DNA of 64,000 nt from Balneola sp. (GCA_028284195.1 JANQSE010000006.1:62001-126000); one strand, 5' to 3'. Counted from the stretch's first letter, positions 36,915-47,501 are shown. Made by a program: numbers and translations. Notes: a model not told the origin generated them from the letters alone.

Positions 36915-37910
36915 ATGAGATTCGCCGATTACGCCAAAATATATTTAACAGCTGGCAAAGGAGGGGATGGTTCTGCTCATTTAAGACGAGAGAAATATGT
37001 TCCAAAAGGCGGCCCCGATGGTGGCGATGGTGGGAAAGGCGGCAGTATTATCCTGAAAGGGAACGCTCAGTTAAATACAATCCTGGATTTACGCTACAAG
37101 AAATACATCAAAGCCAAAGCAGGTGAACATGGAGGAAGCAGCCGCTCCACAGGGAAAGATGGGGAATCCATTATTTTAAATGTGCCGCTTGGCACCGTTG
37201 CTTTTGATGCAGATACGAGGGAACGGCTAGGTGAAATAACCGAAAGCGAAGAAGAACTTGTTGTTGCAAAAGGAGGAAAAGGAGGGCTGGGAAACTGGCA
37301 CTTTAAAAGTGCTGTAAATCAAACTCCGCAATATGCACAGCAAGGCCAGCCCGGAGAACAGAGAGTAGTTGAACTCGAACTTAAGCTAATTGCAGATGTA
37401 GGATTGGTTGGTTTCCCGAACTCAGGTAAGAGCACATTGCTTTCGGCACTTTCTCATGCCAAGCCTAAGATTGCCGATTACCCGTTTACTACGTTGGAAC
37501 CGAATTTGGGAGTTATAAAATTTTCGGATTATCGCAGTTTTGTAATGGCAGATATACCCGGTATCATCGAAGAAGCACATCAGGGTAAAGGGCTTGGAAT
37601 TCAATTTTTAAGACATATCGAACGCAACAGTGTGCTGCTTTTTATGGTGAGTTCTCAGTCCGATATCGAATACGAATATAAAGCATTGATTACAGAGCTG
37701 AAGGCATATCGAAAAGATCTGCTAGATAAACCCAGAGTTCTTGCAGTTACCAAGATGGATTTAAAACAAAGTTTTAAGTTGGATAAAAAAATTCATTTTG
37801 ATGATGAAATTCCCGTAATTCCAATTTCGTCAGCCACCGGTTATGGCATTGATGAACTAAAGGAAGTTCTTTGGGAAAAACTGCAGCATGCCAAACACTC
37901 AGATTCTTAG
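36915..37910 (+). CDS. obgE: Obg family GTPase
   Basis: 331 residues. N-terminal Obg fold with glycine-rich stretches (PKGGPDGGDGGKGG, GGKGGLGNWHF), then the G domain: G1 GFPNSGKST, G2 ADYPFTTLEPNLG, G3 DIPG, G4 TKMD and G5 SSATG. No long C-terminal extension. It acts in late 50S ribosome assembly and stringent signalling. Its last 23 bases overlap the dprA start. Confidence 0.96.
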   Translation: MRFADYAKIYLTAGKGGDGSAHLRREKYVPKGGPDGGDGGKGGSIILKGNAQLNTILDLRYKKYIKAKAGEHGGSSRSTGKDGESIILNVPLGTVAFDADTRERLGEITESEEELVVAKGGKGGLGNWHFKSAVNQTPQYAQQGQPGEQRVVELELKLIADVGLVGFPNSGKSTLLSALSHAKPKIADYPFTTLEPNLGVIKFSDYRSFVMADIPGIIEEAHQGKGLGIQFLRHIERNSVLLFMVSSQSDIEYEYKALITELKAYRKDLLDKPRVLAVTKMDLKQSFKLDKKIHFDDEIPVIPISSATGYGIDELKEVLWEKLQHAKHSDS

Positions 37911-39012
37911 AAATTTAATAGCACTTACATTAATACCCGGTTTAGGGAGTAGGCGGGTAAAACATCTTATTCAGGAATGTGAGGATTTAGAGCGGATTTT
38001 TTCGCTAAGTAAAACTCAACTTAGAAGCTATGAGGGAATTGGTGAAGCTTCGGCATTAGCAATGCTTTCTTTTAAAGACTGGCATTTGGTTAACGAAGTG
38101 ATTGAGCAAACAGAAAAGACAGGAGCAAGGATCATCACCATGGCAGATCCCGAATATCCTGAGCTGTTAAAACAGATTTATGATCCACCCATTCTTTTTT
38201 GGATAAAAGGAAATGCCGAGGCATTATCGAAACCGGGCGTAGCTGTTGTAGGAACTCGAAATGCTACTACTTATGGAAAAAAGCAGGCTGTCAAAATAAG
38301 TACTGCACTTGCGAGAGAAGGATTATGCATTTTTAGCGGTCTTGCCTATGGAATAGATACAATCGGGCACCAATCGGCATTAAAAGAAGGGGCCTCAACA
38401 GTAGCTGTTCTAGGTTCTGGTATTAATAATCTTTACCCTAAAAGTAACGCAGAAATTGCCAATGAAATAGTTGAATCGGGCGGAGCAGTGATTTCAGAAT
38501 TTCCTCCCGATACAGTGCCGGATGCCGGCAATTTTCCTGCACGCAACAGGATTGTAAGCGGTTTAAGTTTAGGGACAGTGGTTATAGAATCAGGAATAAA
38601 AGGCGGAAGTATGATTACGGCTGAGCTGGCTCTGGATCAAAACCGGGAAGTATTTGCGATACCTCACTCATTGGATAGTCCATCAGGAACCGGCTGCAAT
38701 TACCTGATTAAGAAAGGGGCAGCTAAACTGGTTCAGGTAGTGGATGATATTTTAGTTGAGCTTCCAATAAGCACTTATTCAAAGATGGCAGAAATTACGG
38801 CTACAGAAGAGAGGATAAAATCCTGGCACGATTTTGAGTTAGATGATCTTAGTAAGAAGATCTGTGAAGAACTTGAAAAAGAAGCAGTTCAGATTGATAA
38901 TCTTGCTGAAAAGCTAAACTTAAATACCAGCCAGTTACTGGTTGTACTTCTTCAATTAGAGATGCAGGATATTGTTATTCAAAAGGCTGGGAAAATATTC
39001 GAAATAAGATAG
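37888..39012 (+). CDS. dprA: DNA processing protein DprA
   Basis: 374 residues: N-terminal helix-hairpin-helix/SAM-like part (ALTLIPGLGSRRVKHLI), the Rossmann core (VGTRNATTYGKKQ, FSGLAYGIDTIGHQSAL, VLGSGINNLYPKSN, FPARNRIVSGLS) and a C-terminal winged helix (~300-374). It loads RecA on incoming single-stranded DNA in transformation. The only competence-type gene here apart from a TfoX-N protein. The start overlaps obgE by 23 bases; no later start keeps the first helix. Confidence 0.95.
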   Translation: MPNTQILRNLIALTLIPGLGSRRVKHLIQECEDLERIFSLSKTQLRSYEGIGEASALAMLSFKDWHLVNEVIEQTEKTGARIITMADPEYPELLKQIYDPPILFWIKGNAEALSKPGVAVVGTRNATTYGKKQAVKISTALAREGLCIFSGLAYGIDTIGHQSALKEGASTVAVLGSGINNLYPKSNAEIANEIVESGGAVISEFPPDTVPDAGNFPARNRIVSGLSLGTVVIESGIKGGSMITAELALDQNREVFAIPHSLDSPSGTGCNYLIKKGAAKLVQVVDDILVELPISTYSKMAEITATEERIKSWHDFELDDLSKKICEELEKEAVQIDNLAEKLNLNTSQLLVVLLQLEMQDIVIQKAGKIFEIR

Positions 39013-39086
39013 CGCCATTATTTTTTATTGATATATATCATAAATATCATTATATGCTTTAATCAAACATAAATTTAATATTTATT

Positions 39087-40022
39087 ATGAAAAAATGGGA
39101 TGAAGTGGTTGGAGAGTTTCCGAAAGAAGTACAAGATGATATTGATAGTATTAGAATTAATCACGGAAAGTTAGAAGCAGAAAGTGTGGCTAAAGTTTTA
39201 GAACGCTTAGATGCAGAAATAGGAAGTTTAATGATAAAGCTTTTGCCGGCAGCAGCAGCTTACGCAATTGTTCCAATTTCAGGTTATCAGGTTGGTGCAG
39301 TTTCTCAAGGTATGCCCATTCCGGGTACTGGTTGGTCTAGTTTGTATTTGGGTGCGAATGTTGAATTTAAGAATGAGGCGCTCAGCTTTTGTGTGCATGG
39401 AGAGCAATCAGCAACTTCAAATGCTTGGTTACATGGAGAAACAGGTCTTCAATCTTTAGCAATTTCGGCAGCACCTTGTGGCTATTGCAGACAGTTTTTA
39501 TATGAGCTTGGTACCGAGAAACAGTTTAATGTTTTATTAGCCACTGGTACTGGAGATGGATATACCTCAAATCCTTTAGACTATTATCTTCCTGATGCAT
39601 TTGGGCCACACGATTTGGGAGTAAATGGTGGTTTGATGGACCCGAAAGATTGTACTCATGATTTATCGTTAAATAAAAGTAGTTCTGATACACTGGTACT
39701 GGATGCTCTTTCTGCTGCTTCAAAATGTTATGCCCCTTACACTAAAAACTATGCAGGTTGTGCGATACAGCTTTCTGATGGAAATATTTATACAGGCAGA
39801 TACGCTGAGAATGCCGCTTATAATCCAAGTATGTCACCATTAGAATCTGCAATTACTGTTATGAATATGAATCAACCAACGGGAGATACAAGAACAGTTT
39901 CAAGAGCAGTTTTAGTAGAAGTACCTACAGATGCTAGCCAATTTGATGCTACAACTTCTGTATTATCAGTGTTTGCACCGGGTATAGGCTTAGAGTATTA
40001 CACAGCAAAGAATGATGGATAG
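39087..40022 (+). CDS. cdd: Cytidine deaminase, two-domain (E. coli type)
   Basis: 311 residues, the double-domain dimeric form. The N-terminal domain carries the zinc site: SFCVHGEQSATSNAW (His and catalytic Glu; Gly replaces the usual Ala between them) and APCGYCRQF (two Cys). The C-terminal domain (~185-311) is the catalytically silent copy (SKCYAPYTKNYAGCAIQ). It deaminates cytidine and deoxycytidine in pyrimidine salvage. A 12-base palindrome lies upstream at 39029-39040. Confidence 0.93.
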   Translation: MKKWDEVVGEFPKEVQDDIDSIRINHGKLEAESVAKVLERLDAEIGSLMIKLLPAAAAYAIVPISGYQVGAVSQGMPIPGTGWSSLYLGANVEFKNEALSFCVHGEQSATSNAWLHGETGLQSLAISAAPCGYCRQFLYELGTEKQFNVLLATGTGDGYTSNPLDYYLPDAFGPHDLGVNGGLMDPKDCTHDLSLNKSSSDTLVLDALSAASKCYAPYTKNYAGCAIQLSDGNIYTGRYAENAAYNPSMSPLESAITVMNMNQPTGDTRTVSRAVLVEVPTDASQFDATTSVLSVFAPGIGLEYYTAKNDG

Positions 40023-40027
40023 CTCTA

Positions 40028-40582
40028 TCATCTTCTGGACGCATTAGCAATTTCTTCGAAATCCACACTTTTGTATGTGAAGGTAACTTCTTTGAACAAC
40101 GCTTTGCTATGATTATCTCTCCAGTCTTTGTGCAAAGCCAGTTCTGATCCCTTTGGTGGTGTAACAGTAAAAATTACGGTGTATCTGTCATCTCTGTTAC
40201 CGGGTAACTTGATATTTCGAGCGTAGTGGAAATTATCAATCAAATTGATGTGCGGTACGATATTTATACCAGCTGATTTTTCGCCGGTTCGTTCATTTGT
40301 TACTTCTGCCGTAATCGTGAGGTAGGCAACAAATCCACCCCTTGGAGCTCCTTTTGGAACCATAATTGATTCATCTGATGCCCAGTTTACACGAGCTTCA
40401 AGATGTACATCCGTTTTTGATTCTTCCAAGTGAAGGTTTGAAGGGGTAACATCATCCTTGATGGCACCTTCAAATATTACCCGGATTCCCGGCTTTACCA
40501 GTTCGCTGCCAATGATAAGCTCTTGGGCTTTTACAGGTAATAGCATTGAGAGAAGAAAAAGAAAAGCGAGGAAAAATTTCAT
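40028..40582 (-). CDS. P19/Tp34-like periplasmic iron-transport family protein
   Basis: About 184 residues from the ATG at 40582, which opens directly with a signal peptide (FFLAFLFLLSMLLPVKAQE); the in-frame upstream ATG at 40726 would put 48 unlikely residues before it, and a promoter element sits between them at 40609-40616. The mature part matches P19/Tp34: DVHLEARV (metal-binding His and Glu), VAYLTITAEV, FHYARNIKLP (His) and HKDWRDN (His). Relatives bind copper/iron and feed an FTR1-type permease, which is absent nearby. The Met ligand of P19 is not evident. Confidence 0.75.
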   Translation of the reverse strand: MKFFLAFLFLLSMLLPVKAQELIIGSELVKPGIRVIFEGAIKDDVTPSNLHLEESKTDVHLEARVNWASDESIMVPKGAPRGGFVAYLTITAEVTNERTGEKSAGINIVPHINLIDNFHYARNIKLPGNRDDRYTVIFTVTPPKGSELALHKDWRDNHSKALFKEVTFTYKSVDFEEIANASRR

Positions 40583-40608
40583 TGATAACTTGGGCTTATT
40601 TTTTAGCT

Positions 40609-40616
40609 CAAAGGTA
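40609..40616 (-). promoter_or_regulatory. TAnnTTTG promoter element for the P19-like gene
   Basis: Reads TACCTTTG on the minus strand, 26 bases before the ATG at 40582. It supports that start over the one at 40726. Confidence 0.5.
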
Positions 40617-40813
40617 TCACTATTAAGAATAAATCTAAATACACAGTTACTTAAATATTTGAAGCTCACTATTGTAGATGTTAACAAATCAACTAATTTC
40701 TGCAATTCTCGTTGTTTTTCAGCCAATCAAAGCAGAGAAATTTATCCATTATTTAATTTGAGATAAGAAAGGTGTTTTTTATCATCGGGCAAAATTAAAA
40801 AGATGAAAGTTCC

Positions 40814-41515
40814 ATGGATCAACCAGAAATTATTTTAGCTGTTAAATCTGGCAACGAAACGGAAGTAGTTAAGCTTCTTAAAAAAAAAGCGAATGTTAAT
40901 GAGGCAACATCAAGCGGGGCTACAGCACTAATTCTTGCTGCTGAAAAAAATCATTTCGCAATGGTTAGGCATTTGGTTGAAGCAGGTGCCGATTTAAATG
41001 CTGTAACCAGCATGGGGGGCACTGCTCTTAATAAAGCCGCCGAGAACGGTAATGTAGAAATGATGAATTACCTTTTTGATAAAGGAGTTTTGATTGGAGA
41101 TATGGCAGTTATTGTGGCAGCTCGTTCAGGAAATTTGGAAGCACTACAACTTTTGGTCGAGAAAGGAGCTGATGTAAATTATCAACAGCGTTGGGGGCAC
41201 ACAGCATTAATGCTGGCAGCTAAAAGTGGGCATTTTGAGATCGTTAAGTACCTGATAGGTGCCGGAGCAAATGTGAAGTTAAGAGACAAAAATGATGATA
41301 CAGCAATGATGATCGCCAAAGAAAACGATCAGGAAGATATTGTTATGCTGCTTCGCAGAGCAGGTGCCATGCCCGAAGAAAAGGTTGACAAAAAACAGCC
41401 GCAGCCAACAGAAGTAATTGATGAAGATGAAGGCGATCAGGTAGTGGATACACAGGATGTAGAAGATTTGGTATCAGATGATAGTGCTCCTGATGAAGTT
41501 GATCTGGATGACTAA
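40814..41515 (+). CDS. Ankyrin repeat protein with acidic tail
   Basis: 233 residues, no signal peptide. Five ankyrin repeats span about 3-190, each with the GxTALxxAxxxGH pattern (SGATALILAAEKNHF, MGGTALNKAAENGN, WGHTALMLAAKSGH and others). The last ~45 residues are strongly acidic and disordered (VIDEDEGDQVVDTQDVEDLV). A protein-binding scaffold; the partner is unknown. Single gene between convergent P19-like and gap. Confidence 0.85.
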   Translation: MDQPEIILAVKSGNETEVVKLLKKKANVNEATSSGATALILAAEKNHFAMVRHLVEAGADLNAVTSMGGTALNKAAENGNVEMMNYLFDKGVLIGDMAVIVAARSGNLEALQLLVEKGADVNYQQRWGHTALMLAAKSGHFEIVKYLIGAGANVKLRDKNDDTAMMIAKENDQEDIVMLLRRAGAMPEEKVDKKQPQPTEVIDEDEGDQVVDTQDVEDLVSDDSAPDEVDLDD

Positions 41516-41583
41516 GAGAATGCTCCTATAGATTTTTAAACTTCCTGATTTGATTTTATTGTAAATATCATTGTGCCAGGTAA

Positions 41584-41614
41584 TTGAAAGTGGGATTAAG
41601 TAGTGGTAATTTTG
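41584..41614 (+). promoter_or_regulatory. Promoter for gap: TTG-N20-TAnnTTTG
   Basis: TTG at 41584-41586, then 20 bases, then TAATTTTG at 41607-41614; a 69-base leader follows to the ATG. Best full-length match to the Bacteroidota consensus in the window. Confidence 0.6.
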
Positions 41615-41638
41615 GCATCTAAAAATTATCACTGTTGA

Positions 41639-42682
<1,044 letters not shown>

Positions 42683-42699
42683 TAATTAGCTATTTTAAC

Positions 42700-42734
42700 A
42701 AAACCCCCAATCTAAACATTGGGGGTTTTGTTTT
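42700..42734 (+). terminator. Strong terminator after gap
   Basis: Twelve-base perfect stem (42700-42711 with 42718-42729) containing CCCCC/GGGGG, six-base loop, T-rich tail. Confidence 0.93.
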
Positions 42735-42839
42735 ATGTGCATGAAGTAAAAGATGTAAGTCTTTCTTCGTGCAAAACAATGTTAGTTCAAAGCCAAAGTT
42801 CTATCACACTTATCTTATCTATTCATCTAAAATCTAACA

Positions 42840-44735
42840 ATGAAAAAACTTATTTATGGGGCAATGCTATTAAGTATTGCTTACGCATGTTCGCCAAAAA
42901 CAGGTGAAAATCTCACAAAAAAAGCTGAAGAAATAGCTTCGGATACACTCATTTCTTCTTCCTTTGATCTTACAAAGATTAACAATGACAGAGTTTGGGT
43001 AGAAGTAAACCCCGGCCTTTTTACGCAGAATACGATTACCTATAGATTGCCAAGAGTTGTACAAGGAACTTACGCAATTAGCGATTTTGGCAGCTTTGTA
43101 GATTCGTTGGTTGCATACGATTATACGGGTAATAAAATGCCGGTTGAAAAAACAGATGCAAACACATGGACAATTACCAACGCTGAGACATTTGACAAAC
43201 TCGGTTACTATGTAAATGATACGTTCGATATCGAAGGTACCGAAAAGGCTACTCCTTTCTCTCCGTCGGGAACAAATATCGAGGAAGATAACTTTGTGCT
43301 AAACCTGCATGGTTTTATCGGGTATTTCGAGGAGCTTAAAGATGCCAGCTATAAACTTTCTATAACAGCACCGGCTGAGATGCAAAAAACTTCCGCTTTA
43401 CCTGTGCAAAGCTCTACCATAAGTACAGATGGAAGCACTGCCACAGATACTTATTTTGCAGAGCGCTATTTTGATGTAACTGATAACCCCATGTTCTATG
43501 GAGATCTTGATGTGGAAGAATTCCAGGTTGGGGATATAAAAATAGTACTCAGTGTATATTCGCCAAATGGTGTTCATTCTGCTTCGAAGCTAAAAGACGT
43601 AATGTTTGAAATGATGCAGGCTCAAAAAGCATATCTGGGGGAAATGAACAGTACCGAACGCTACGATATATATGTTTATCTGGCACCACAATCTGCTACT
43701 GCACCACAAGGTTTTGGTGCGTTAGAGCATCACACTTCAACGGTAGTTGTGCTTCCTGAAGCAATGCCTGAGCCTAACCTCAATGAGACAATGATTGATG
43801 TAGTTTCTCATGAATTCTTCCATATTGTAACCCCATTAAGTGTGCACTCCGAGGATGTACATTACTTTGATTACAATACCCCTACTTTTTCAAAGCATCT
43901 ATGGATGTATGAAGGTGTAACAGAATATTTTGCCAGTCATTTTCAGGTGTATAAAGATCTGCAGACAAAAAAAGAATTTTACAGCAAAGTTCAGGGTAAG
44001 ATTACTACTTCGTTAACTATGGACGATTCAATGAGTTTTACAACGATGAGCGAAAATGTAATTGATGAGCCTTATGCCTCTAATTATTTCAACGTATATA
44101 TGAAAGGTGCACTTATTGGAATGTGTGTTGATATTTTAATGAGAGAAGAAAGTAACGGGGAAAGAAGCATGCTCTCGTTGATGAAAGAACTATCTGCAAA
44201 ATACGGAGAGACCCAGCCTTTTGAAGATGACGCGATAATTGAGGAGATTACATCAATGACGTACCCATCTGTTGGTGAATTTCTTAATACTCATGTAATT
44301 GGGACAACGCCTATCGATTATGCCCTATTTTTTGAGAAAGTTGGGCTTGAAATAGGAACCGAAGAAGTACAAACCAATCTTTTTCTGGTAGACCAACAAA
44401 CAGCATTTATAGGTGTAGATCAAAACACGCAGGCAATTTACTTTTTAGATATGGATCTCAATTCTTCTTTACAAGACTTGGGTGTTCAATCAGGTGATAC
44501 ACTTAAAATTATAAATGGTATGGAGGCTTCTTTGGCAAATATTCAGCAAGTTGTTTCTCAAAGCTTTCAATGGACACCTGATACTGATATTACCATGACC
44601 GTGTTAAGAGACGGGCAAGAGGTGGAGCTTTCCGGTAAGGTAGGAACTCCGCTTTTTCCAAAATCTAAACTTATGGAAGCAACAGATACTACAGAAGAAC
44701 AAATTCAGCTTCGAAATTGGTGGTTAGGAGAGTGA
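42840..44735 (+). CDS. M61 family metallopeptidase, predicted lipoprotein
   Basis: 631 residues. Signal peptide with a likely lipobox (SIAYAC), so lipid-anchored. N-terminal beta domain, then the gluzincin catalytic domain: zinc site VSHEFFHIVTPL (HExxH) and the third ligand Glu in WMYEGVTEYFAS. A C-terminal PDZ domain (~535-610, LQDLGVQSGDTLKIINGMEA) completes the M61 glycyl aminopeptidase layout. Expected to trim Gly/Ala peptides at the envelope. Terminators on both sides. Confidence 0.92.
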   Translation: MKKLIYGAMLLSIAYACSPKTGENLTKKAEEIASDTLISSSFDLTKINNDRVWVEVNPGLFTQNTITYRLPRVVQGTYAISDFGSFVDSLVAYDYTGNKMPVEKTDANTWTITNAETFDKLGYYVNDTFDIEGTEKATPFSPSGTNIEEDNFVLNLHGFIGYFEELKDASYKLSITAPAEMQKTSALPVQSSTISTDGSTATDTYFAERYFDVTDNPMFYGDLDVEEFQVGDIKIVLSVYSPNGVHSASKLKDVMFEMMQAQKAYLGEMNSTERYDIYVYLAPQSATAPQGFGALEHHTSTVVVLPEAMPEPNLNETMIDVVSHEFFHIVTPLSVHSEDVHYFDYNTPTFSKHLWMYEGVTEYFASHFQVYKDLQTKKEFYSKVQGKITTSLTMDDSMSFTTMSENVIDEPYASNYFNVYMKGALIGMCVDILMREESNGERSMLSLMKELSAKYGETQPFEDDAIIEEITSMTYPSVGEFLNTHVIGTTPIDYALFFEKVGLEIGTEEVQTNLFLVDQQTAFIGVDQNTQAIYFLDMDLNSSLQDLGVQSGDTLKIINGMEASLANIQQVVSQSFQWTPDTDITMTVLRDGQEVELSGKVGTPLFPKSKLMEATDTTEEQIQLRNWWLGE

Positions 44736-44755
44736 GTTTCATAAAATGATTTTCT

Positions 44756-44786
44756 AAAAAGCCTTCGGCTACCGGAGGCTTTTTTT
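44756..44786 (+). terminator. Terminator after M61 peptidase
   Basis: Eight-base GC-rich stem with one G-T pair (44761-44768 with 44772-44779), A-run before, seven Ts after. It overlaps the spurious GTG start at 44785 of the next frame. Confidence 0.9.
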
Positions 44787-44826
44787 GTGTTCAATACCCC
44801 GTACCTTCAAAGCTTATAAAACTGAT

Positions 44827-45918
44827 ATGGTAATACTAATATTTATAGTTGGATTAGCTGCACTGATTGGCGGAGCTGAATTATTTCTGAAAGGGGTAGA
44901 TCACTTCGGCATTAAGTGGAGGATTTCTCCATTAATAATGGGGTTAACCGTTGTTGCTTTTGCCACCGGGGCTCCTGAACTGGCCATTAGTATTCAAGCA
45001 GCCATTTCTGGTAGTGCCGATTTGGTACTTGGTAATATTATTGGCAGTAATATTGCGAACATTCTTTTAATACTGGGAATTAGTGCACTTATTCGTCCAC
45101 TGGCAGTTAAGCTCAGGGTTGTTCGGGTAGATGTTCCCATTGTAATCACAGCAAGTATTTTGCTATATGTTATTGCCATGGATGGACAATTAACCACCTT
45201 AGACGGCATATGGCTTTTACTTGGGCTTCTTGCATATTCGATATTCACTTTTTTTCAAATCAAAACAGAAAGGGCCAATCAATCTAAAGAAACAGGTTTT
45301 GAGGCCGAGGCAGGAAAGTTAACAACAGGCTGGTTCTTCTATGTAAAAAATATTGGGTATTTGATTATTGGACTAGGGTTAATTATTCAGGGTTCAGGCT
45401 GGATGGTGGACAGTGCCGTAGAAATTGCCACTATTTTAGGCCTTTCCGAATTAGTAATAGGGTTAACTATTGTATCAATTGGCACATCGCTGCCCGAGAT
45501 TGCTACAAGTATTGCCACTATAAGAAAAGGAAATACAGACATGGCAGTAGCCAATGTAATGGGCAGTAACCTGTATAACATACTTCTTACATTAGGGCTT
45601 ACAGTAGTAATAGCACCAAAGGTATTGGATGTATCAGCAGCAGCGATTGCCCTCGACCTGCCATTTATGGTTGCGGTAAGTATAGCCTGTATTCCTATTT
45701 TTATTGCTGGATTTGACATTACCAAAATAGATGGTACTATTTTGCTTCTCTATTATGGTTCTTATTTAAGCTATTTGGTATTAGACGCAACTGGAAACTC
45801 ATTTACGACTACTTTCGAATTAGCCATGTTATGGGTAGTGGTACCAGGAACTATTGTATATATGGTGTGGCGAATCTTTGCTCATAAAAAAAGTATCAGG
45901 AAAATTATTAAGGAATGA
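44827..45918 (+). CDS. Calcium/sodium antiporter (CaCA family, YrbG-like)
   Basis: About 363 residues from the ATG at 44827; the frame opens 14 codons earlier with GTG inside a terminator, so that start is rejected. Ten membrane helices in two homologous halves, each with the alpha-repeat: ATGAPELAISIQAA...GNIIGSNIANI and GTSLPEIATSIATIRKGN...ANVMGSNLYNI. The Glu residues in these repeats bind cation. Exports Ca2+ in exchange for Na+ (K+ dependence not decidable). Confidence 0.92.
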   Translation: MVILIFIVGLAALIGGAELFLKGVDHFGIKWRISPLIMGLTVVAFATGAPELAISIQAAISGSADLVLGNIIGSNIANILLILGISALIRPLAVKLRVVRVDVPIVITASILLYVIAMDGQLTTLDGIWLLLGLLAYSIFTFFQIKTERANQSKETGFEAEAGKLTTGWFFYVKNIGYLIIGLGLIIQGSGWMVDSAVEIATILGLSELVIGLTIVSIGTSLPEIATSIATIRKGNTDMAVANVMGSNLYNILLTLGLTVVIAPKVLDVSAAAIALDLPFMVAVSIACIPIFIAGFDITKIDGTILLLYYGSYLSYLVLDATGNSFTTTFELAMLWVVVPGTIVYMVWRIFAHKKSIRKIIKE

Positions 45919-46017
45919 TTTTCGAATTTCCAGAGTTTTACAATCCGATTAGCAATCACTTTCTATCTTAAAGCTTTGATTTTTCAATCAGTAAATATCG
46001 TTAATAAGTTAAAGAAT

Positions 46018-46132
46018 GGCAGGTCTCAGAATTTTCTGTTCTGCCCAACCACGTTATTTTTCCCCGCTCAGGAATGCCCCCAACATCATTTTGAAGAACA
46101 GTAGTTAGGCATGGATGTGAATTTATCACATC
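46018..46132 (+). promoter_or_regulatory. Structured leader upstream of nhaA
   Basis: Two local inverted repeats. At 46018-46045 an outer stem GGCAG/CTGCC encloses an inner CAGAA/TTCTG hairpin. At 46114-46132, GATGTGA and TCACATC flank five bases, resembling a CRP/FNR-type dyad but with spacing 5 instead of 6. The rest of 45919-46179 shows nothing I can name. Function unknown; a cation-responsive leader is possible only by position. Confidence 0.35.
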
Positions 46133-46179
46133 TGATACCAACAACCTTATTTTACTAACTACAATCAAATTTTATAAAA

Positions 46180-47493
46180 ATGAATAAGAGTACATCAAAA
46201 AATCCTCTTGCGCCGATACAAGAGTTTATTAAGACAGAATCATTCTCAGGCATATTGCTTCTTTTTTCTGCGATACTAGCCTTAGTAGTAGCAAATTCTC
46301 CACTTGCTGATTCATATACACAATTGTTTCAGGCAAAACTCACCGTAGGTTTTGAAGGAGCGAACATATCGAAACCCCTTATTCTTTGGGTGAATGACGG
46401 TCTCATGGCTATTTTTTTCCTCTTAATAGGATTAGAAATTAAGCGGGAAGTTAAGTATGGAGAGCTATCAACATTGCAAACGGCACTTCTGCCTGTGATA
46501 GCTGCATTTGGAGGAGCATTAGTTCCCGGGTTAATCTTTTTTGGGTTTAATGCCGGAACAGAATTTCTTGATGGCTGGGCCATTGCCATTGCTACTGATA
46601 TTGCATTTGCGCTGGGGGTATTAGCGTTACTTGGCAGCCGAGTTCCTGTATGGGCAAAAGTTTTCTTAACCGCTGTAGCAGTGGTGGATGATTTGATTGC
46701 AGTACTGGTTATTGCAGTTTTTTATACCAGCAAAATATCGGTAATGGCTTTAGGTGTTGCCGGTGCAACTATAGTTGTTCTGTTAGTAATGAACCTGAGT
46801 AATATAAGGTCGATAGGTTTGTATTTAATAGTTGGACTGGTTCTTTGGGTGGCTGTTTTAAAATCGGGAGTGCATGCTACAATCGCTGGTGTTGTTCTGG
46901 GATTTTTGGTTCCGGCTACACCTCATAAAGACCGGGCAGGCTTGGTAGATCAGATCAGTAAAGGGGTGGATATGTTGAAGAATGCATTTAAAACCGAAGA
47001 CAAAGAAGATGAAGAAACTGCGCTGCATTATATCGAAGACAACGCAGAAAAGCTCGAAAGTCCCCTGCATAAATTGGAGCATAAACTCCATCCAATGGTT
47101 GCTTACTTTATTATGCCTGTATTTGCATTTGCTAATGCTGGGGTGGCTCTTTCAGCTGAGCAAGCCATAGCAGCATTTTCTTCCACATTAACATTGGGCA
47201 TACTTTTCGGGCTGTTTTTTGGGAAGCAGATCGGAATTATGTCATCCGTATGGATATCGTCTAAACTTGGAATTATCAAATTACCGGAATCTGAAAAGGT
47301 CTGGACTATCTTTTATGGAATAGCTTGTTTAACAGGTATTGGTTTCACAATGTCGTTATTTATCGGAGGGCTTGCATTTACAGACCCTCAACTTATAGAG
47401 TATTCAAAAGTTGGGATATTTGCTGCTTCACTCTTAAGTGGTTTAATGGGATATTTCTTTTTGAAAATGAAGCTGAAACCAACAGTAAAATAG
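46180..47493 (+). CDS. nhaA: Na+/H+ antiporter NhaA
   Basis: 437 residues, somewhat longer than E. coli NhaA because of a hydrophilic insert between halves (~265-310, KNAFKTEDKEDEETALHYI). Twelve helices; the transport pair is VVDDLIAVLVIAVFYTSK (two adjacent Asp). Exchanges 2 H+ for Na+ or Li+, protecting against sodium and alkali, as expected for a marine or saline organism. Single-gene unit with terminator. Confidence 0.96.
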   Translation: MNKSTSKNPLAPIQEFIKTESFSGILLLFSAILALVVANSPLADSYTQLFQAKLTVGFEGANISKPLILWVNDGLMAIFFLLIGLEIKREVKYGELSTLQTALLPVIAAFGGALVPGLIFFGFNAGTEFLDGWAIAIATDIAFALGVLALLGSRVPVWAKVFLTAVAVVDDLIAVLVIAVFYTSKISVMALGVAGATIVVLLVMNLSNIRSIGLYLIVGLVLWVAVLKSGVHATIAGVVLGFLVPATPHKDRAGLVDQISKGVDMLKNAFKTEDKEDEETALHYIEDNAEKLESPLHKLEHKLHPMVAYFIMPVFAFANAGVALSAEQAIAAFSSTLTLGILFGLFFGKQIGIMSSVWISSKLGIIKLPESEKVWTIFYGIACLTGIGFTMSLFIGGLAFTDPQLIEYSKVGIFAASLLSGLMGYFFLKMKLKPTVK

Positions 47494-47501
47494 TTTTTAA
47501 A

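Noticed and set aside
44785-44826. Upstream GTG start for the Ca/Na antiporter
   Set aside because: Lies inside the T-run of the preceding terminator; ATG at 44827 fits the first membrane helix.
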